A DNA stretch of 64,000 bases. Source: Roseateles sp. YR242 (GTDB lineage Bacteria > Pseudomonadota > Gammaproteobacteria > Burkholderiales > Burkholderiaceae_C). The stretch covers positions 186,001 through 250,000 of the forward strand of contig NZ_FOAV01000005.1 of NCBI RefSeq assembly GCF_900109745.1, read 5' to 3'. Positions 1 through 8,283 of this stretch are shown here, piece after piece (position 1 is the first letter of the stretch; every line of letters begins with the position of its first letter). Position numbers and translations under genes: made by a program. Under the pieces are notes generated by a model that was given only the letters and a program-made list of their open reading frames with translations, did no database searches and had not been told where the DNA came from.

Positions 1-39
1 GCCGGCCGGCAGCCCGCGCCTGGGTGGATCAGACCGATA

Positions 40-684
40 TCAGACCCGATTATTCAGCCACGGCTTGGTGGCGATACGTTCGGCTTCGAACGCCTTGATC
101 TTGTCCGCATGACGCAGCGTCAGGCCGATGTCGTCGAAGCCATTGAGCAGACAGTACTTGCGGAACGGCTGCACATCAAAGGGCAGTTCGTCGCCATCCG
201 GCTTCACCACCACCTGGCGCGCCAGATCCACCGTCAACTGGTAGCCCGGGAAGGCCAGCACCTCGTCGAACAGTCGGGCCACCTGGCTCTCCGGCAGCAC
301 GATGGGCAGCACGCCGTTCTTGAAGGTGTTGTTGAAGAAGATGTCGGCGAAGCTCGGCGCGATCAGCGCGCGGAAGCCATATTGCTGCAGCGCCCAGGGC
401 GCATGCTCGCGGCTGGAGCCGCAGCCGAAGTTGGCCCGGGCGATCAGCACCGAGGCGCCCTGGTAGCGCGGCTGGTTCAGCACGAAGTCCGGATTGAGCT
501 TGCGGCTGGACGGGTCCTGGCCGGGTTCGCCATGGTCCAGATAGCGCCACTCGTCGAACAGGTTGGGGCCGAAGCCGGTGCGCTTGATCGACTTCAGGAA
601 CTGCTTGGGGATGATCGCGTCGGTATCGACGTTCTCACGGTCCATCGGGGCGACCAGGCCCTTGTGAATGGTGAACTTGTCCAT
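40..684 (-). CDS. leuD: 3-isopropylmalate dehydratase small subunit
   Basis: This 214-residue protein is the swivel subunit of isopropylmalate isomerase, which converts 2-isopropylmalate to 3-isopropylmalate in leucine biosynthesis together with LeuC. The N-terminus has the usual [18 protein letters not shown] segment and the middle has the [15 protein letters not shown] substrate-recognition loop; the length is normal for LeuD. It starts at the ATG at 684 and ends with TGA at 40. It is downstream of leuC on the same strand across a 133-bp gap filled by a repeat-like GC-rich sequence, so the two are probably co-transcribed. leuB would be expected beyond the left edge but is not in the window. 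Confidence 0.97.
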   Translation of the reverse strand: MDKFTIHKGLVAPMDRENVDTDAIIPKQFLKSIKRTGFGPNLFDEWRYLDHGEPGQDPSSRKLNPDFVLNQPRYQGASVLIARANFGCGSSREHAPWALQQYGFRALIAPSFADIFFNNTFKNGVLPIVLPESQVARLFDEVLAFPGYQLTVDLARQVVVKPDGDELPFDVQPFRKYCLLNGFDDIGLTLRHADKIKAFEAERIATKPWLNNRV

Positions 685-719
685 GGAGATGCCTCTCTCT
701 GTTAGCCGAAGCTGGGCTG

Positions 720-817
720 GTTATTGCATTCCCCTGCGGGCACCGCCGAACCGGCTTTGCCGGGCGACGGGTGCCACCCTCTTGAGGGGGCACGCGGAGC
801 GCGTAGGGGGTGGGCCA
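720..817. repeat. GC-rich intergenic REP-like sequence between leuC and leuD
   Basis: The gap between leuC and leuD holds a palindrome-rich stretch with the segments CCGGCTTTGCCGGGC and CCCTCTTGAGGGGG. A related stretch in the opposite orientation lies at about 31976-32050, upstream of pccA, and shares the CCGGCTTTGCCGGGC core and the run of C and G tracts. A looser relative is at 47600-47700. This is typical of short dispersed intergenic palindromes in Burkholderiales. It could form RNA hairpins inside the leuCD transcript. Confidence 0.5.
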
Positions 818-2245
818 TCAAGCCAGACGACGCACGTCGACGAAATGACCTTCCATGGCGGCAGCGGCGGCCATGGCCGGGCTGACGAGGTGGGTGCGGC
901 CTCCCGCGCCCTGCCGGCCTTCGAAGTTGCGGTTGCTGGTGGAGGCACAACGTTCGCCCGGCTCCAGCCGGTCGGCGTTCATGGCCAGGCACATGGAGCA
1001 GCCCGGCTCGCGCCACTCGAAACCGGCGGACTTGAAGATCTGGTCCAGGCCTTCGGCCTCGGCCTGCGCCTTCACCAGGCCGGAGCCCGGCACCACCAGG
1101 GCCAGCTTGACGTTGGCGGCAATACGCCCACCAAGGCGCTTCACCACGGCAGCGGCCTCGCGCATGTCTTCAATGCGGCTGTTGGTGCAGGAGCCGATGA
1201 AGACCTTGTCGATGCGGATGTCGTTGATCGCCTTGTTGGGCTCCAGCGCCATGTACTGCAGCGCGCGCTCGATGGCGCCGCGCTTGACGGCGTCCTTTTC
1301 CTTGTCGGGGTCCGGCACACGGTCGTCGATGGAGAGGACCATCTCCGGCGACGTGCCCCAGGTGACCTGCGGGCGGATCTGCGCGGCATCCAGCTCGACG
1401 ACCTTGTCGAACTTCGCGCCAGCATCCGAGTGCAGCGTGCGCCAGTACTGGACGGCCTGCTCCCATTCGACGCCGTTGGGCGAGAACGGGCGGCCCTTCA
1501 CATATTGCACGGTGGTGTCGTCCACGGCGATCAGGCCGGCGCGAGCACCCGCCTCAATGGCCATGTTGCAGACGGTCATGCGGCCTTCCATGCTGAGTGC
1601 GCGGATGGCGGTGCCGGCGAATTCGATGGTGTAGCCCGTGCCACCAGCAGTGCCGATGCGGCCGATGATGGCCAGCACGATGTCCTTGGCGCCCACACCC
1701 GGCGCCACCTGACCGTCCACCTTGATCAGCATGTTCTTGGCCTTCTTGGCCAGCAGGGTCTGGGTGGCCAGCACATGCTCGACTTCGGAGGTGCCGATGC
1801 CATGGGCCAAGGCGCCGAAAGCGCCATGGGTGGAGGTGTGGCTGTCACCGCAGACGACAGTCATGCCGGGCAGCGTGGCGCCCTGCTCCGGGCCGATCAC
1901 GTGCACGATGCCCTGGCGGCGGTCGCTCATCTTGAACTGCGTGATGCCGAAGCGGTCGCAGTTGGCGTCCAGCGTGTCGACCTGCAGGCGCGAGATGGGG
2001 TCGGCAATGCCTTCGCTGCGGTCGGTGGTGGGTACATTGTGGTCGCTCACCGCCAGGTTGGCGGAGAGGCGCCAGACCTTGCGGCCGGCGATATCCAGGC
2101 CTTCGAACGCCTGGGGGCTGGTCACTTCGTGCACCAGGTGGCGGTCGATGTAGAGCACGGCAGTGCCGTCTTCTTCCGTGTGCACCACGTGCTCGTCCCA
2201 GAGCTTGTCGTAGAGGGTGCGTGGGGTGGCGTGGGGGGTGGTCAT
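818..2245 (-). CDS. leuC: 3-isopropylmalate dehydratase large subunit
   Basis: This is the [4Fe-4S] aconitase-family catalytic subunit of isopropylmalate isomerase, 475 residues, the usual LeuC size. Visible motifs are [30 protein letters not shown] with the first cluster cysteine, and [10 protein letters not shown] with the other two. The reading frame is open further upstream (to 2401), but that part is arginine- and proline-rich shadow sequence overlapping lysR. The ATG at 2245 ([15 protein letters not shown]) is preceded by GGAGAG four to five bases away and matches the usual LeuC N-terminus. lysR lies 46 bp upstream on the same strand and leuD follows. Confidence 0.97.
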   Translation of the reverse strand: MTTPHATPRTLYDKLWDEHVVHTEEDGTAVLYIDRHLVHEVTSPQAFEGLDIAGRKVWRLSANLAVSDHNVPTTDRSEGIADPISRLQVDTLDANCDRFGITQFKMSDRRQGIVHVIGPEQGATLPGMTVVCGDSHTSTHGAFGALAHGIGTSEVEHVLATQTLLAKKAKNMLIKVDGQVAPGVGAKDIVLAIIGRIGTAGGTGYTIEFAGTAIRALSMEGRMTVCNMAIEAGARAGLIAVDDTTVQYVKGRPFSPNGVEWEQAVQYWRTLHSDAGAKFDKVVELDAAQIRPQVTWGTSPEMVLSIDDRVPDPDKEKDAVKRGAIERALQYMALEPNKAINDIRIDKVFIGSCTNSRIEDMREAAAVVKRLGGRIAANVKLALVVPGSGLVKAQAEAEGLDQIFKSAGFEWREPGCSMCLAMNADRLEPGERCASTSNRNFEGRQGAGGRTHLVSPAMAAAAAMEGHFVDVRRLA

Positions 2246-2291
2246 GGGACTCTCCATCACTTCGGGGTCACTTGGCGGATCGCTGGGCGAA

Positions 2292-3185
2292 TCACTTGGC
2301 GGGAGGCGGGCACAGCGCGTCAACAAAGCGCTGCACCACCGTGGGCAGGCGCTCCTGGCGCGCCACACCCAGAACATAGTCGCGCCGGGCCCAGGCTTCA
2401 TCCAGGTCCAGGCGCTTCACTTCAAACACTTGCGCAAAACGGCGGGCCGGCGCGTCCGGCAGCACGGCCACGCCCATGCCGGCTTCCACCAGCTGGGCAA
2501 TGGCATCAAAGCCGCGCACCTGCAGGCGGGCCTTGAGCGTGCGGCCGCGGGCCATGGCTTCCTGCAGCATCAACTCCTGCGCGGCGGCCCCGCTGTGCAG
2601 ACCCACGAGGTCGTGGTCCAGCAGGTCGTCGAACGTCACCGAGCTGCGGTCGGCCAGCACATGGCCTTTGGGCACCAGCACGGACAGGCGGCCCTGGCGG
2701 TAGGACCAGGTCTGCAGGCGGTTGTCGAGCAACGGGGTGGTGAACACACCCACATCGGCACGGCCTTCGGCCACGGCGGCCTGCACCTCGGTGCTGGTCT
2801 GGTCTTCCAGGCTGATGCGGATCTGGGGGTGGGCTTGCGAGAAGGCCGCGAGGTCGGGCGGCAGGGCTTCGGCGATGGCGCCAGCGTTGGCGGCGATGCG
2901 AAGGTGCCCCTTGATGCCTCGGGCAAATTCAACCACCTCGCTTTCGAGCGCGTGCAGGGAGGCATGCAGCGAGCGGATGTGGCGCACCAGGGCGCGGCAG
3001 GCCTCGGTGGGCTCCACGCCGCGGGCGCGACGCTCGAAGAGCTGGACGCCGAGACGGGTCTCGAGGTCCGAAATTCGTTTGCTGGCAGCCGCCAGCGCCA
3101 GATGCTCGCGCTCGGCACCCCGGGTGATGGACCGGGTCTGTTCGATGGCCAAGACGAGGTTGAGGGTGGTGAGATCGAGGCGCAT
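2292..3185 (-). CDS. LysR-family transcriptional regulator upstream of leuCD
   Basis: This 297-residue LysR-type regulator begins [25 protein letters not shown]. The N-terminal winged helix-turn-helix (about residues 1-60) contains [25 protein letters not shown], and the remaining 230 residues are the periplasmic-binding-protein-like effector domain (for example [17 protein letters not shown]). The frame is open to 3227, but MRLDLTTL at 3185 is the normal LysR start. It sits just upstream of leuC in the same direction, an arrangement common in Burkholderiales, which suggests it controls leuCD or a linked operon. The effector is unknown. Confidence 0.93.
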   Translation of the reverse strand: MRLDLTTLNLVLAIEQTRSITRGAEREHLALAAASKRISDLETRLGVQLFERRARGVEPTEACRALVRHIRSLHASLHALESEVVEFARGIKGHLRIAANAGAIAEALPPDLAAFSQAHPQIRISLEDQTSTEVQAAVAEGRADVGVFTTPLLDNRLQTWSYRQGRLSVLVPKGHVLADRSSVTFDDLLDHDLVGLHSGAAAQELMLQEAMARGRTLKARLQVRGFDAIAQLVEAGMGVAVLPDAPARRFAQVFEVKRLDLDEAWARRDYVLGVARQERLPTVVQRFVDALCPPPAK

Positions 3186-3335
3186 GGTTGGCTTCTGGCT
3201 AGGTTTGAACTGTAGCCTTCGCCTCAAGGGCCAGGACTACCGACGTACATGATATTCCCTTCGCGCGTCGCGAAGCCTAAAAAATTACCGTCGGCAAACA
3301 TCTACAGGCGCCCAGCGGACTTCGCCCCACTTCCG

Positions 3336-3590
3336 CTATTGAGGGCTCTGTTCAACCAACTGCCCGTCGCGAAAGATCTCGACGGTCTCGCCTGACCAGA
3401 ATATTTTCAGTTTGCTTACGTCTTGATGGATTTCAAAGGTCAAGTCGGGCTCGTTCGCCCATGCCACCACCTCAACACTGTCCCCCGGCTTAATGACATA
3501 GAGCTCCCCCCAAGGTTCAATCACCAGCCGCATTGCAGAAGTGACCGATTGGTTCTCATATAGAAAGGATTGGCGATATTTCAATTTCAA
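3336..3590 (-). CDS. Small hypothetical protein in a toxin/immunity scar
   Basis: This 84-residue ORF has no recognised domain, signal peptide or membrane segment. It is acidic and rich in beta-forming residues (SAMRLVIEPWGELYVIKPGDSVEVVAW). It would start at TTG (3590), because an in-frame TGA lies three codons upstream and the first internal ATG would remove about 20 residues. Base composition is clearly lower in GC than in leuC or the LPMO gene on either side. It follows a 50-codon Imm26-like ORF on the same strand by 1 bp, so it may be an orphan immunity-type gene. Function is unknown; it may not be expressed. Confidence 0.5.
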   Translation of the reverse strand: MKLKYRQSFLYENQSVTSAMRLVIEPWGELYVIKPGDSVEVVAWANEPDLTFEIHQDVSKLKIFWSGETVEIFRDGQLVEQSPQ

Positions 3591-3591
3591 C

Positions 3592-3744
3592 TCACTTCAC
3601 AAGGTTAAGTATTCGTGTCATTAGAGCCCACCAAAGCTTCAGCAGTGGGCCTTCGGCGCCACCACCTCGAATTCCATAGCCGTACCTGCCACCAGGAAAG
3701 GCAATCGAAAAGACGTCGCCAGGAAGGATTCTTTTGCGTTTCAT
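3592..3744 (-). pseudogene. Imm26-like immunity protein N-terminal fragment
   Basis: A 50-codon ORF begins MKRKRILPGDVFSIAFPGG and continues RYGYGIR. The pattern of basic start, PGD-V/I-F-x-I, P-x-G-x-Y-x-Y-G is what I know from the N-terminus of immunity protein 26 family members, which are normally well over 100 residues long. After about 25 residues the resemblance stops and the ORF ends. I therefore read it as the truncated 5' end of an immunity gene. The low GC content matches its neighbours and contrasts with the flanking chromosome. A genuine 50-residue gene cannot be excluded. Confidence 0.45.
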
Positions 3745-3753
3745 GAGAATTAT

Positions 3754-3888
3754 TCAATAGGCTCCAAACATTCCAACTTCCACTTGCCTGGGAGTATTGG
3801 AGATCCGGTTAAACGACGATCCGATCGGAATGCACTTCAAGTACGTCATGAAAGAAGGCCGCGCCAATGCGGCTGTGCGATTAAACAC
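3754..3888 (-). pseudogene. Possible toxin C-terminal remnant upstream of the Imm26-like fragment
   Basis: A 44-codon frame, open from GTG at 3888 to TGA at 3754, lies 9 bp upstream of the Imm26-like ORF on the same strand. It contains MTYLKCIPIGSSFNRIS. Its position is where the 3' end of a polymorphic toxin gene would sit if the next ORF is its immunity gene. There is no family match that I recognise. A competing open frame on the plus strand (about 3761-3892) prevents a firm call. The rest of 3591-3987 is low-GC sequence and the LPMO leader. Confidence 0.25.
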
Positions 3889-3945
3889 TTAATCAAGCCA
3901 TACCAAACTCAACTTACCTCAAGATGAACTAGTGCCCAGACAAAG

Positions 3946-3988
3946 GATTGTTCCAACAATCTCTGGCTCAACTCCTACTTCTGAGCCA
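3946..3988 (+). promoter_or_regulatory. Two adjacent stem-loops ending on the LPMO start codon
   Basis: GATTGTTCCAACAATC (3946-3961) is a perfect inverted repeat with a 2-base centre. It is followed by TGGCTCA (3964-3970) and TGAGCCA (3982-3988), a perfect 7-bp stem with an 11-base loop. The last base of the second stem is the A of the LPMO ATG. No Shine-Dalgarno sequence is visible in the bases before the ATG. The structure could hold the start codon in a helix, or the first palindrome could be a protein-binding site. Confidence 0.5.
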
Positions 3989-5166
3989 TGAACTTCCCTC
4001 TTCGCCTGGGCGGCGTTACCGCCCTGCTGGGTCTGTCCATCCTGCAAGCGCCCGCCGCCCACGCGCATGGCGCCCCCGAATTCCCCATCGCCCGGGTCTA
4101 CAACTGCTACAAGAATCCCACACTCCCCGCCTGCCAGGCTGCCGTGGCGGCTGGTGGCGCCCAGGCCCTCTATGACTGGAACGGGGTGAACCAGGGGCAG
4201 GCACACGGAAACCACCAGGCTGTGGTCCCCAACCTTCAGCTCTGCGCCGGCGGCCAGGAAAAATTCAAGGGCTTCGATCTGGCTCGTGCGGACTGGGTGG
4301 CCACGCCCTGGTCCCCGGGCACGGACGGCCAATATGAGTTCCGTTATCACGCCTCGGCCCCCCATCGCACCCTGAACTGGAAGTTCTACCTGACCCGGGA
4401 CGGCTTCAACCCCACGGCCAGCCCCCTGCGATGGTCCGACCTGGATCAGGTCGCCGAACTGGGCCCCAACCAGATGGTGACGGAAGGCAACCGCTACACC
4501 ATGCGGCTCACCTTGCCCAAGCGCACCGGCAAACACGTGCTGTATTCCATCTGGCAACGCTCCGACAGCGGCGAGGCCTTTTATGGCTGCTCCGACGTGG
4601 ACTTCGGCGGCGGCGCCACGCCGCCCTCGCTCCCGTCTGCACTGACGCAAATCGGCCAGGTCTCCGCCGCGCAAACGCTGCCGGCCCGGAGCCTGGTCAA
4701 GCTGCGTGTCTTTGACCGCCAAGGGGCGGATCTCGAGACCATCACCCTGACCCTGACATCGGCCACACCACCAGCCAGTTGGCTCACCCAGATCGCCACC
4801 CTGGTCAACCAGCGCTCCGCCTATGTGCAGGTCGGCGCTTTGCAAGGCGGCCAGGTGACGGTGCCCAGCGGCCTGACGGTGATGGACGTGTATGCCCGCC
4901 CAGCCGCGCTCGGCGTGACGCATGTCCTGGACATCGTGCTGCCGGCCACCACAACACCACCCTCCACCACTCCGCCAGCCGCCGGCAGCGATAGCGGGAG
5001 CTCCACCAAGGCTTGGGTGGAAGGCGACGGATACACGGTGGGCCAGATCGTGAGCTTCCAGGGGCAGCGTTATCGCTGCCTGCAAGCGCATACCGCCTGG
5101 CGGGGCGCTGGCTGGACGCCTAGTGCGGCCGGCGTGCTGAATGTGCTGTGGCAACCGGTGAACTGA
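3988..5166 (+). CDS. Secreted AA10 lytic polysaccharide monooxygenase with CBM5/12 chitin-binding domain
   Basis: This 392-residue secreted copper enzyme should oxidatively cleave chitin or cellulose. The first 26 residues are a Sec signal peptide ending APAAHA, so cleavage exposes His27 (HGAPEFPIARVYNCYKN), the N-terminal half of the histidine brace. The AA10 domain continues through ALYDWNGVN, FKGFDLARADW, APHRTLNWKFYLTRDGF and LRWSDLD, to about residue 205. A linker region and a Thr/Pro-rich stretch (about 310-330) lead to a C-terminal CBM5/12 module (GYTVGQIVSFQGQRYRC, GWTP, LWQPV). An in-frame TGA two codons upstream fixes the ATG. Its 3' end overlaps the convergent regulator gene by 47 bp. 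Confidence 0.93.
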   Translation: MNFPLRLGGVTALLGLSILQAPAAHAHGAPEFPIARVYNCYKNPTLPACQAAVAAGGAQALYDWNGVNQGQAHGNHQAVVPNLQLCAGGQEKFKGFDLARADWVATPWSPGTDGQYEFRYHASAPHRTLNWKFYLTRDGFNPTASPLRWSDLDQVAELGPNQMVTEGNRYTMRLTLPKRTGKHVLYSIWQRSDSGEAFYGCSDVDFGGGATPPSLPSALTQIGQVSAAQTLPARSLVKLRVFDRQGADLETITLTLTSATPPASWLTQIATLVNQRSAYVQVGALQGGQVTVPSGLTVMDVYARPAALGVTHVLDIVLPATTTPPSTTPPAAGSDSGSSTKAWVEGDGYTVGQIVSFQGQRYRCLQAHTAWRGAGWTPSAAGVLNVLWQPVN

Positions 5167-7798
5167 TGGTGGCCTGATCGGGTGGCGTGAGGGGCTGGAG
5201 CGCCAAACCCAGCGCCCTCCCCTCATCCATCCGCTCACCTTCTGCCCGCAGGGCCGCGACGCGTTGCGCATCCAGCGCCGATGCCAGGCCTGCCTCCAGC
5301 ACGGCGCGGTCACGCGCCTCGTTGGGCTGGCGCGCATGCTGACCATGAACACGCAGCGCCCGGTCTGAAGCGCCGGCCAACCGCGCGGCTGTCTCGGGAT
5401 GTCCCTCGACGAGGTGCAACCGGCCGAGGGTATCCAGCGCCGACCACAGGCAGGAGTCATACAGCAACGGCCCAAGACGCCGCGCGCATTCATCCGCCAC
5501 TGCCCGCGCCTCAATGCCGTCCCCCTGCTCCAGCAGCGCGCCGATGAGATTGCTCAGCACATTGGCGTACAGGGCGGAGGGAGGCGCTGCCGCCATCCGC
5601 TGGCGCAGCGCTTGCCCCTGGACCACCGCGTCATCAATATGGCCTGCTGCGCGCGTCAGGTCGGCCAGGTTGGCCAGAGCGCGCACCAGCCCGCCTTCAT
5701 GGCCATCACGCTGGCAGACCTCCACCACCGCTTCGAAGGCGCGCCGCGCGCCATCGTGGTCACCGGCGCTGGTGAGCAAGGTGGCCTCCGTGGACCACCC
5801 TCGCTCCAGCACCGTGGCTGGCCAGCGCAGATCTTCCAACGCCTTGGCCGCGTCCATCGCATCCCGAGCCGCGGCGCCGTCCACGCGCCAGTTGAACGCC
5901 AGCTCCACCTGCGCCAGGTATTCGCCGCGGGGGTCTCCCAGCGCCCGATAGAGGGTCGCCGCCCGCTGGGCGGCATCGCGGGCCATGGCCGGATGATCTA
6001 CCGCATGTCCACGGGCCATCGCTTCCCAGAATCGCGCCCGCACGACCGCCTCAGGCTGCTCCTCCGCCAGCGGCACCAAGCGCTGCGCGAAGGCCCGCGC
6101 CTGCGCCTGGGTCGGGCCGACCACCCATACAGGCCATGATGATGCAAACAGCGCCACCGCCTGATCCGGGCAATGCGTCAGTGCCTCGGCCATCAAGGCC
6201 CAGAGCGTGGGAAGCTCCGGTTCATAACGTGCCCGCCAGGCGGCCTGGGGCAGACGCCAGTATTCCTCGTAGGCCTCATCAAAGAGCCACCGCATCCCTG
6301 CACACCAGCGCCCCCGCATGGCATGCGATTCGCCGGCCTCCTCCAACTGCTCATGGGCATAGAGCCGCATCGTCTCCAGCAGCCGCAGGCGGCGGGGCGT
6401 GGCGGTATCCACATGGATCAACGAACGGTCCACCAACGCCAGCACCGTCTCGATGACCCGCGCAGCCGGCAGCAGGTCGTCGGCCAGCGTGAGCGCGGCG
6501 GACTCCATCGAGAAACTCGCCGGGAACACACTGAGCCGGCGCAGCACAAGGCGCTCCCGGTCTGACAGCAACTCGCAGGACCACGCCAGTGCCGACACCA
6601 ACGCGTTGCGGCGCGTTGCCCGGGCCGGCTCCCCAGGCGCCAGCAGGGACAGCCGCTGCGGCAGCCTGGCCTCCAACCCCTCCAGCCCCAACGCATGCAG
6701 CCGCGCGGCGGCCAGTTGGATGGCCAAGGGATTGCAGTCGAGCCGGTGGCAGATGCGGGCAGCTGCCTCGGCTTCTTGGCCACGCCAGACGGCCGCCGGA
6801 TCCCCGCCTTCGCTTGTGTCCACATTCGCCCGGGCGGCCAGCAAGGTCACGGCTTCCGCCACGGGGAGCGCCGTGAGCCGCATCACCCGTTCGCCCTCCA
6901 CCCGTAGCGGCTGCTGGCTGGTGACCAAGACCGCCACGCCTGGGGTGGCGCGCACCAGTGTTTCTGCCACGCGGCCGGCCTCGTCGCTCAAATGCTCCGC
7001 GTTGTCCAACACCAGCAGCAGCGAGGCCACCGCCAGTCGGCTGGCCAATGCCGCGAGCCGGTCCCCCGTGTCAGGCAAGCTCAGGCCAAGCGCCCGCCCG
7101 ACGGCGTCGGTCACGGTGGCGCCCACAAATTCCCCGGCGCTGTCCGGCATGCCGGTGTTGGCTGCGAGTTCGGCGCTTGCGGGCAAGGCAGCCAAGTCGA
7201 TCCACCAGGCGCCATCGCTATAGGTATCGCGCGCGGCCAGCGCGGCGGCCTGGGCCAGGCGGGTCTTGCCCACACCGGCTTCGCCGCACAGCGTCAGGAG
7301 CGGCGCGTCAGCCAGCAAGCGGAGCACGGCGGCCAGTTCTTCGGTGCGCCCCACCAACGGCGGCAGGCGCTGCGGAAGGTTGCCAGGCCGGTTGCCAGCG
7401 GGCACAGGGTCGGCGGTGATTTCCGCAACCTCCAGCGCAAAGCGGTAGCCGCATCCAGCGATGGTGACGATGGCCTGCGCGCCCAGCACCTTACGCAAGG
7501 TGGCGATCTGGACCGCGAGGTTGTTGTCTTCCACCACCACGCCGGGCCAGACGCGCTGCATCAGTTCGTCTTTGGAAAGCAGGCGGCCACCATGGGACAC
7601 CAGTTCCACCAGGAGGCGGAAGGCGCGGGCCGTCAGCGCGACGGCTGCGCCGCGGCGGACGAGCAGCCGTTCAGCAGGCAGAAGCTTGAAGTCGCCAAAG
7701 CGGTACTGAAGCGTGGGGGCGGCTGGCGCCAAGGATGACGCTGAAGCCTGCTGTGCGGCCGGCGAGATGGGGCTGGGCGGAGCGGCGGCGTCGGACAT
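5120..7798 (-). CDS. Winged-helix transcriptional regulator fused to an AAA/NB-ARC ATPase
   Basis: This 892-residue regulator begins with an OmpR/PhoB-type winged helix at about residues 30-125 (YRFGDFKLLPAERLLVRRG ... GYRF). A STAND-type ATPase follows, with Walker A CGEAGVGKTRLA, Walker B LLLVLDNAEHLS and a TSQQPLR sensor segment. The long C-terminal half is alpha-helical and probably TPR-like (TLYRALGDPRGEYLAQVELAF). Such proteins bind DNA when an inducer opens the ATPase. It is transcribed divergently from the DUF4242 gene, with three 11-bp tandem repeats between them suited to an OmpR-type domain. Its 3' end overlaps the LPMO gene, so mutual interference is possible. The target is inferred from position only. 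Confidence 0.9.
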   Translation of the reverse strand: MSDAAAPPSPISPAAQQASASSLAPAAPTLQYRFGDFKLLPAERLLVRRGAAVALTARAFRLLVELVSHGGRLLSKDELMQRVWPGVVVEDNNLAVQIATLRKVLGAQAIVTIAGCGYRFALEVAEITADPVPAGNRPGNLPQRLPPLVGRTEELAAVLRLLADAPLLTLCGEAGVGKTRLAQAAALAARDTYSDGAWWIDLAALPASAELAANTGMPDSAGEFVGATVTDAVGRALGLSLPDTGDRLAALASRLAVASLLLVLDNAEHLSDEAGRVAETLVRATPGVAVLVTSQQPLRVEGERVMRLTALPVAEAVTLLAARANVDTSEGGDPAAVWRGQEAEAAARICHRLDCNPLAIQLAAARLHALGLEGLEARLPQRLSLLAPGEPARATRRNALVSALAWSCELLSDRERLVLRRLSVFPASFSMESAALTLADDLLPAARVIETVLALVDRSLIHVDTATPRRLRLLETMRLYAHEQLEEAGESHAMRGRWCAGMRWLFDEAYEEYWRLPQAAWRARYEPELPTLWALMAEALTHCPDQAVALFASSWPVWVVGPTQAQARAFAQRLVPLAEEQPEAVVRARFWEAMARGHAVDHPAMARDAAQRAATLYRALGDPRGEYLAQVELAFNWRVDGAAARDAMDAAKALEDLRWPATVLERGWSTEATLLTSAGDHDGARRAFEAVVEVCQRDGHEGGLVRALANLADLTRAAGHIDDAVVQGQALRQRMAAAPPSALYANVLSNLIGALLEQGDGIEARAVADECARRLGPLLYDSCLWSALDTLGRLHLVEGHPETAARLAGASDRALRVHGQHARQPNEARDRAVLEAGLASALDAQRVAALRAEGERMDEGRALGLALQPLTPPDQATISSPVATAHSARRPH

Positions 7799-7847
7799 GG
7801 ACGGATGGTGCCCCGCCGTGGCCGGCAGAGTGCGGGTTCCCGGCGGG

Positions 7848-7880
7848 TTTCAGGCTGATTTCAGACGGATTTCATGTCGA
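7848..7880. promoter_or_regulatory. Triple 11-bp tandem repeat, probable OmpR-type operator
   Basis: Three head-to-tail copies of TTTCA-N4-GA occupy 7848-7858, 7859-7869 and 7870-7880, with no spacer. Eleven-base direct repeats are the known arrangement for tandem OmpR/PhoB winged-helix binding. The site lies 50 bp upstream of the regulator ATG and about 106 bp upstream of the DUF4242 ATG, in the divergent intergenic region. Autoregulation and control of the DUF4242 gene are the natural inferences. Confidence 0.65.
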
Positions 7881-7986
7881 TGAAAGGACGGCACCCGGGG
7901 TGGACGGGGAGCATGACGCCAGGCCCGCCATTGGGGCGTGGCCCCTTCAAGCACCACGGTGCACCTTCCATCAAGAGGATCTGATC

Positions 7987-8262
7987 ATGCCGAAATACGT
8001 TATCGAACGCCATATTCCGGGCGCCGGCGCCCTCTCCGCTGCGGACCTGCAAGCCGTCTCGCAGAAATCCTGCGGCGTGCTGCGGGACCTGGGGCCGTCG
8101 ATCCAGTGGCAACACAGCTATGTGACGGACGACAAGCTCTACTGTGTGTACATCGCGCCCAACGAGGCGCTGATTCGGGAGCATGCGCGGTTAGGCGGAT
8201 TTCCGGCGGACAACATTGCGCGGGTGCGGCGGGTGATTGATCCGACGACGGCGGAGGCTTAA
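7987..8262 (+). CDS. DUF4242 family small protein
   Basis: This 91-residue protein begins MPKYVIERHIPGAGALSAADL and has the DUF4242 pattern, including SYVTDDKLYCVYIAPNEALIREHARLGGFP. The family is a ferredoxin-like fold; one Streptomyces member has been described as nickel-binding, but no metal role can be shown here. The frame is open from 7735. The ATG at 7987 is chosen because AGAGGA precedes it by about seven bases and family members start here. It is divergent from the winged-helix/ATPase regulator and probably under its control. Confidence 0.85.
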   Translation: MPKYVIERHIPGAGALSAADLQAVSQKSCGVLRDLGPSIQWQHSYVTDDKLYCVYIAPNEALIREHARLGGFPADNIARVRRVIDPTTAEA

Positions 8263-8283
8263 CGCTGTTGGGCGGTCTGGCTG

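Noticed and set aside
2246-2401. Extension of leuC to an upstream ATG at 2401.
   Set aside because: It would overlap the end of lysR by more than 100 bp and adds a non-conserved segment; GGAGAG before 2245 decides the start.
668-2536. A 622-codon plus-strand frame opposite leuC.
   Set aside because: Shadow of leuC, whose minus-strand product has every LeuC motif; the plus product is His/Gly/Ala-rich with no family.
4016-5036. Several 60-95 codon frames inside the LPMO gene on both strands.
   Set aside because: All lie within the LPMO coding region, lack ribosome-binding sites and have proline/arginine-rich shadow composition.
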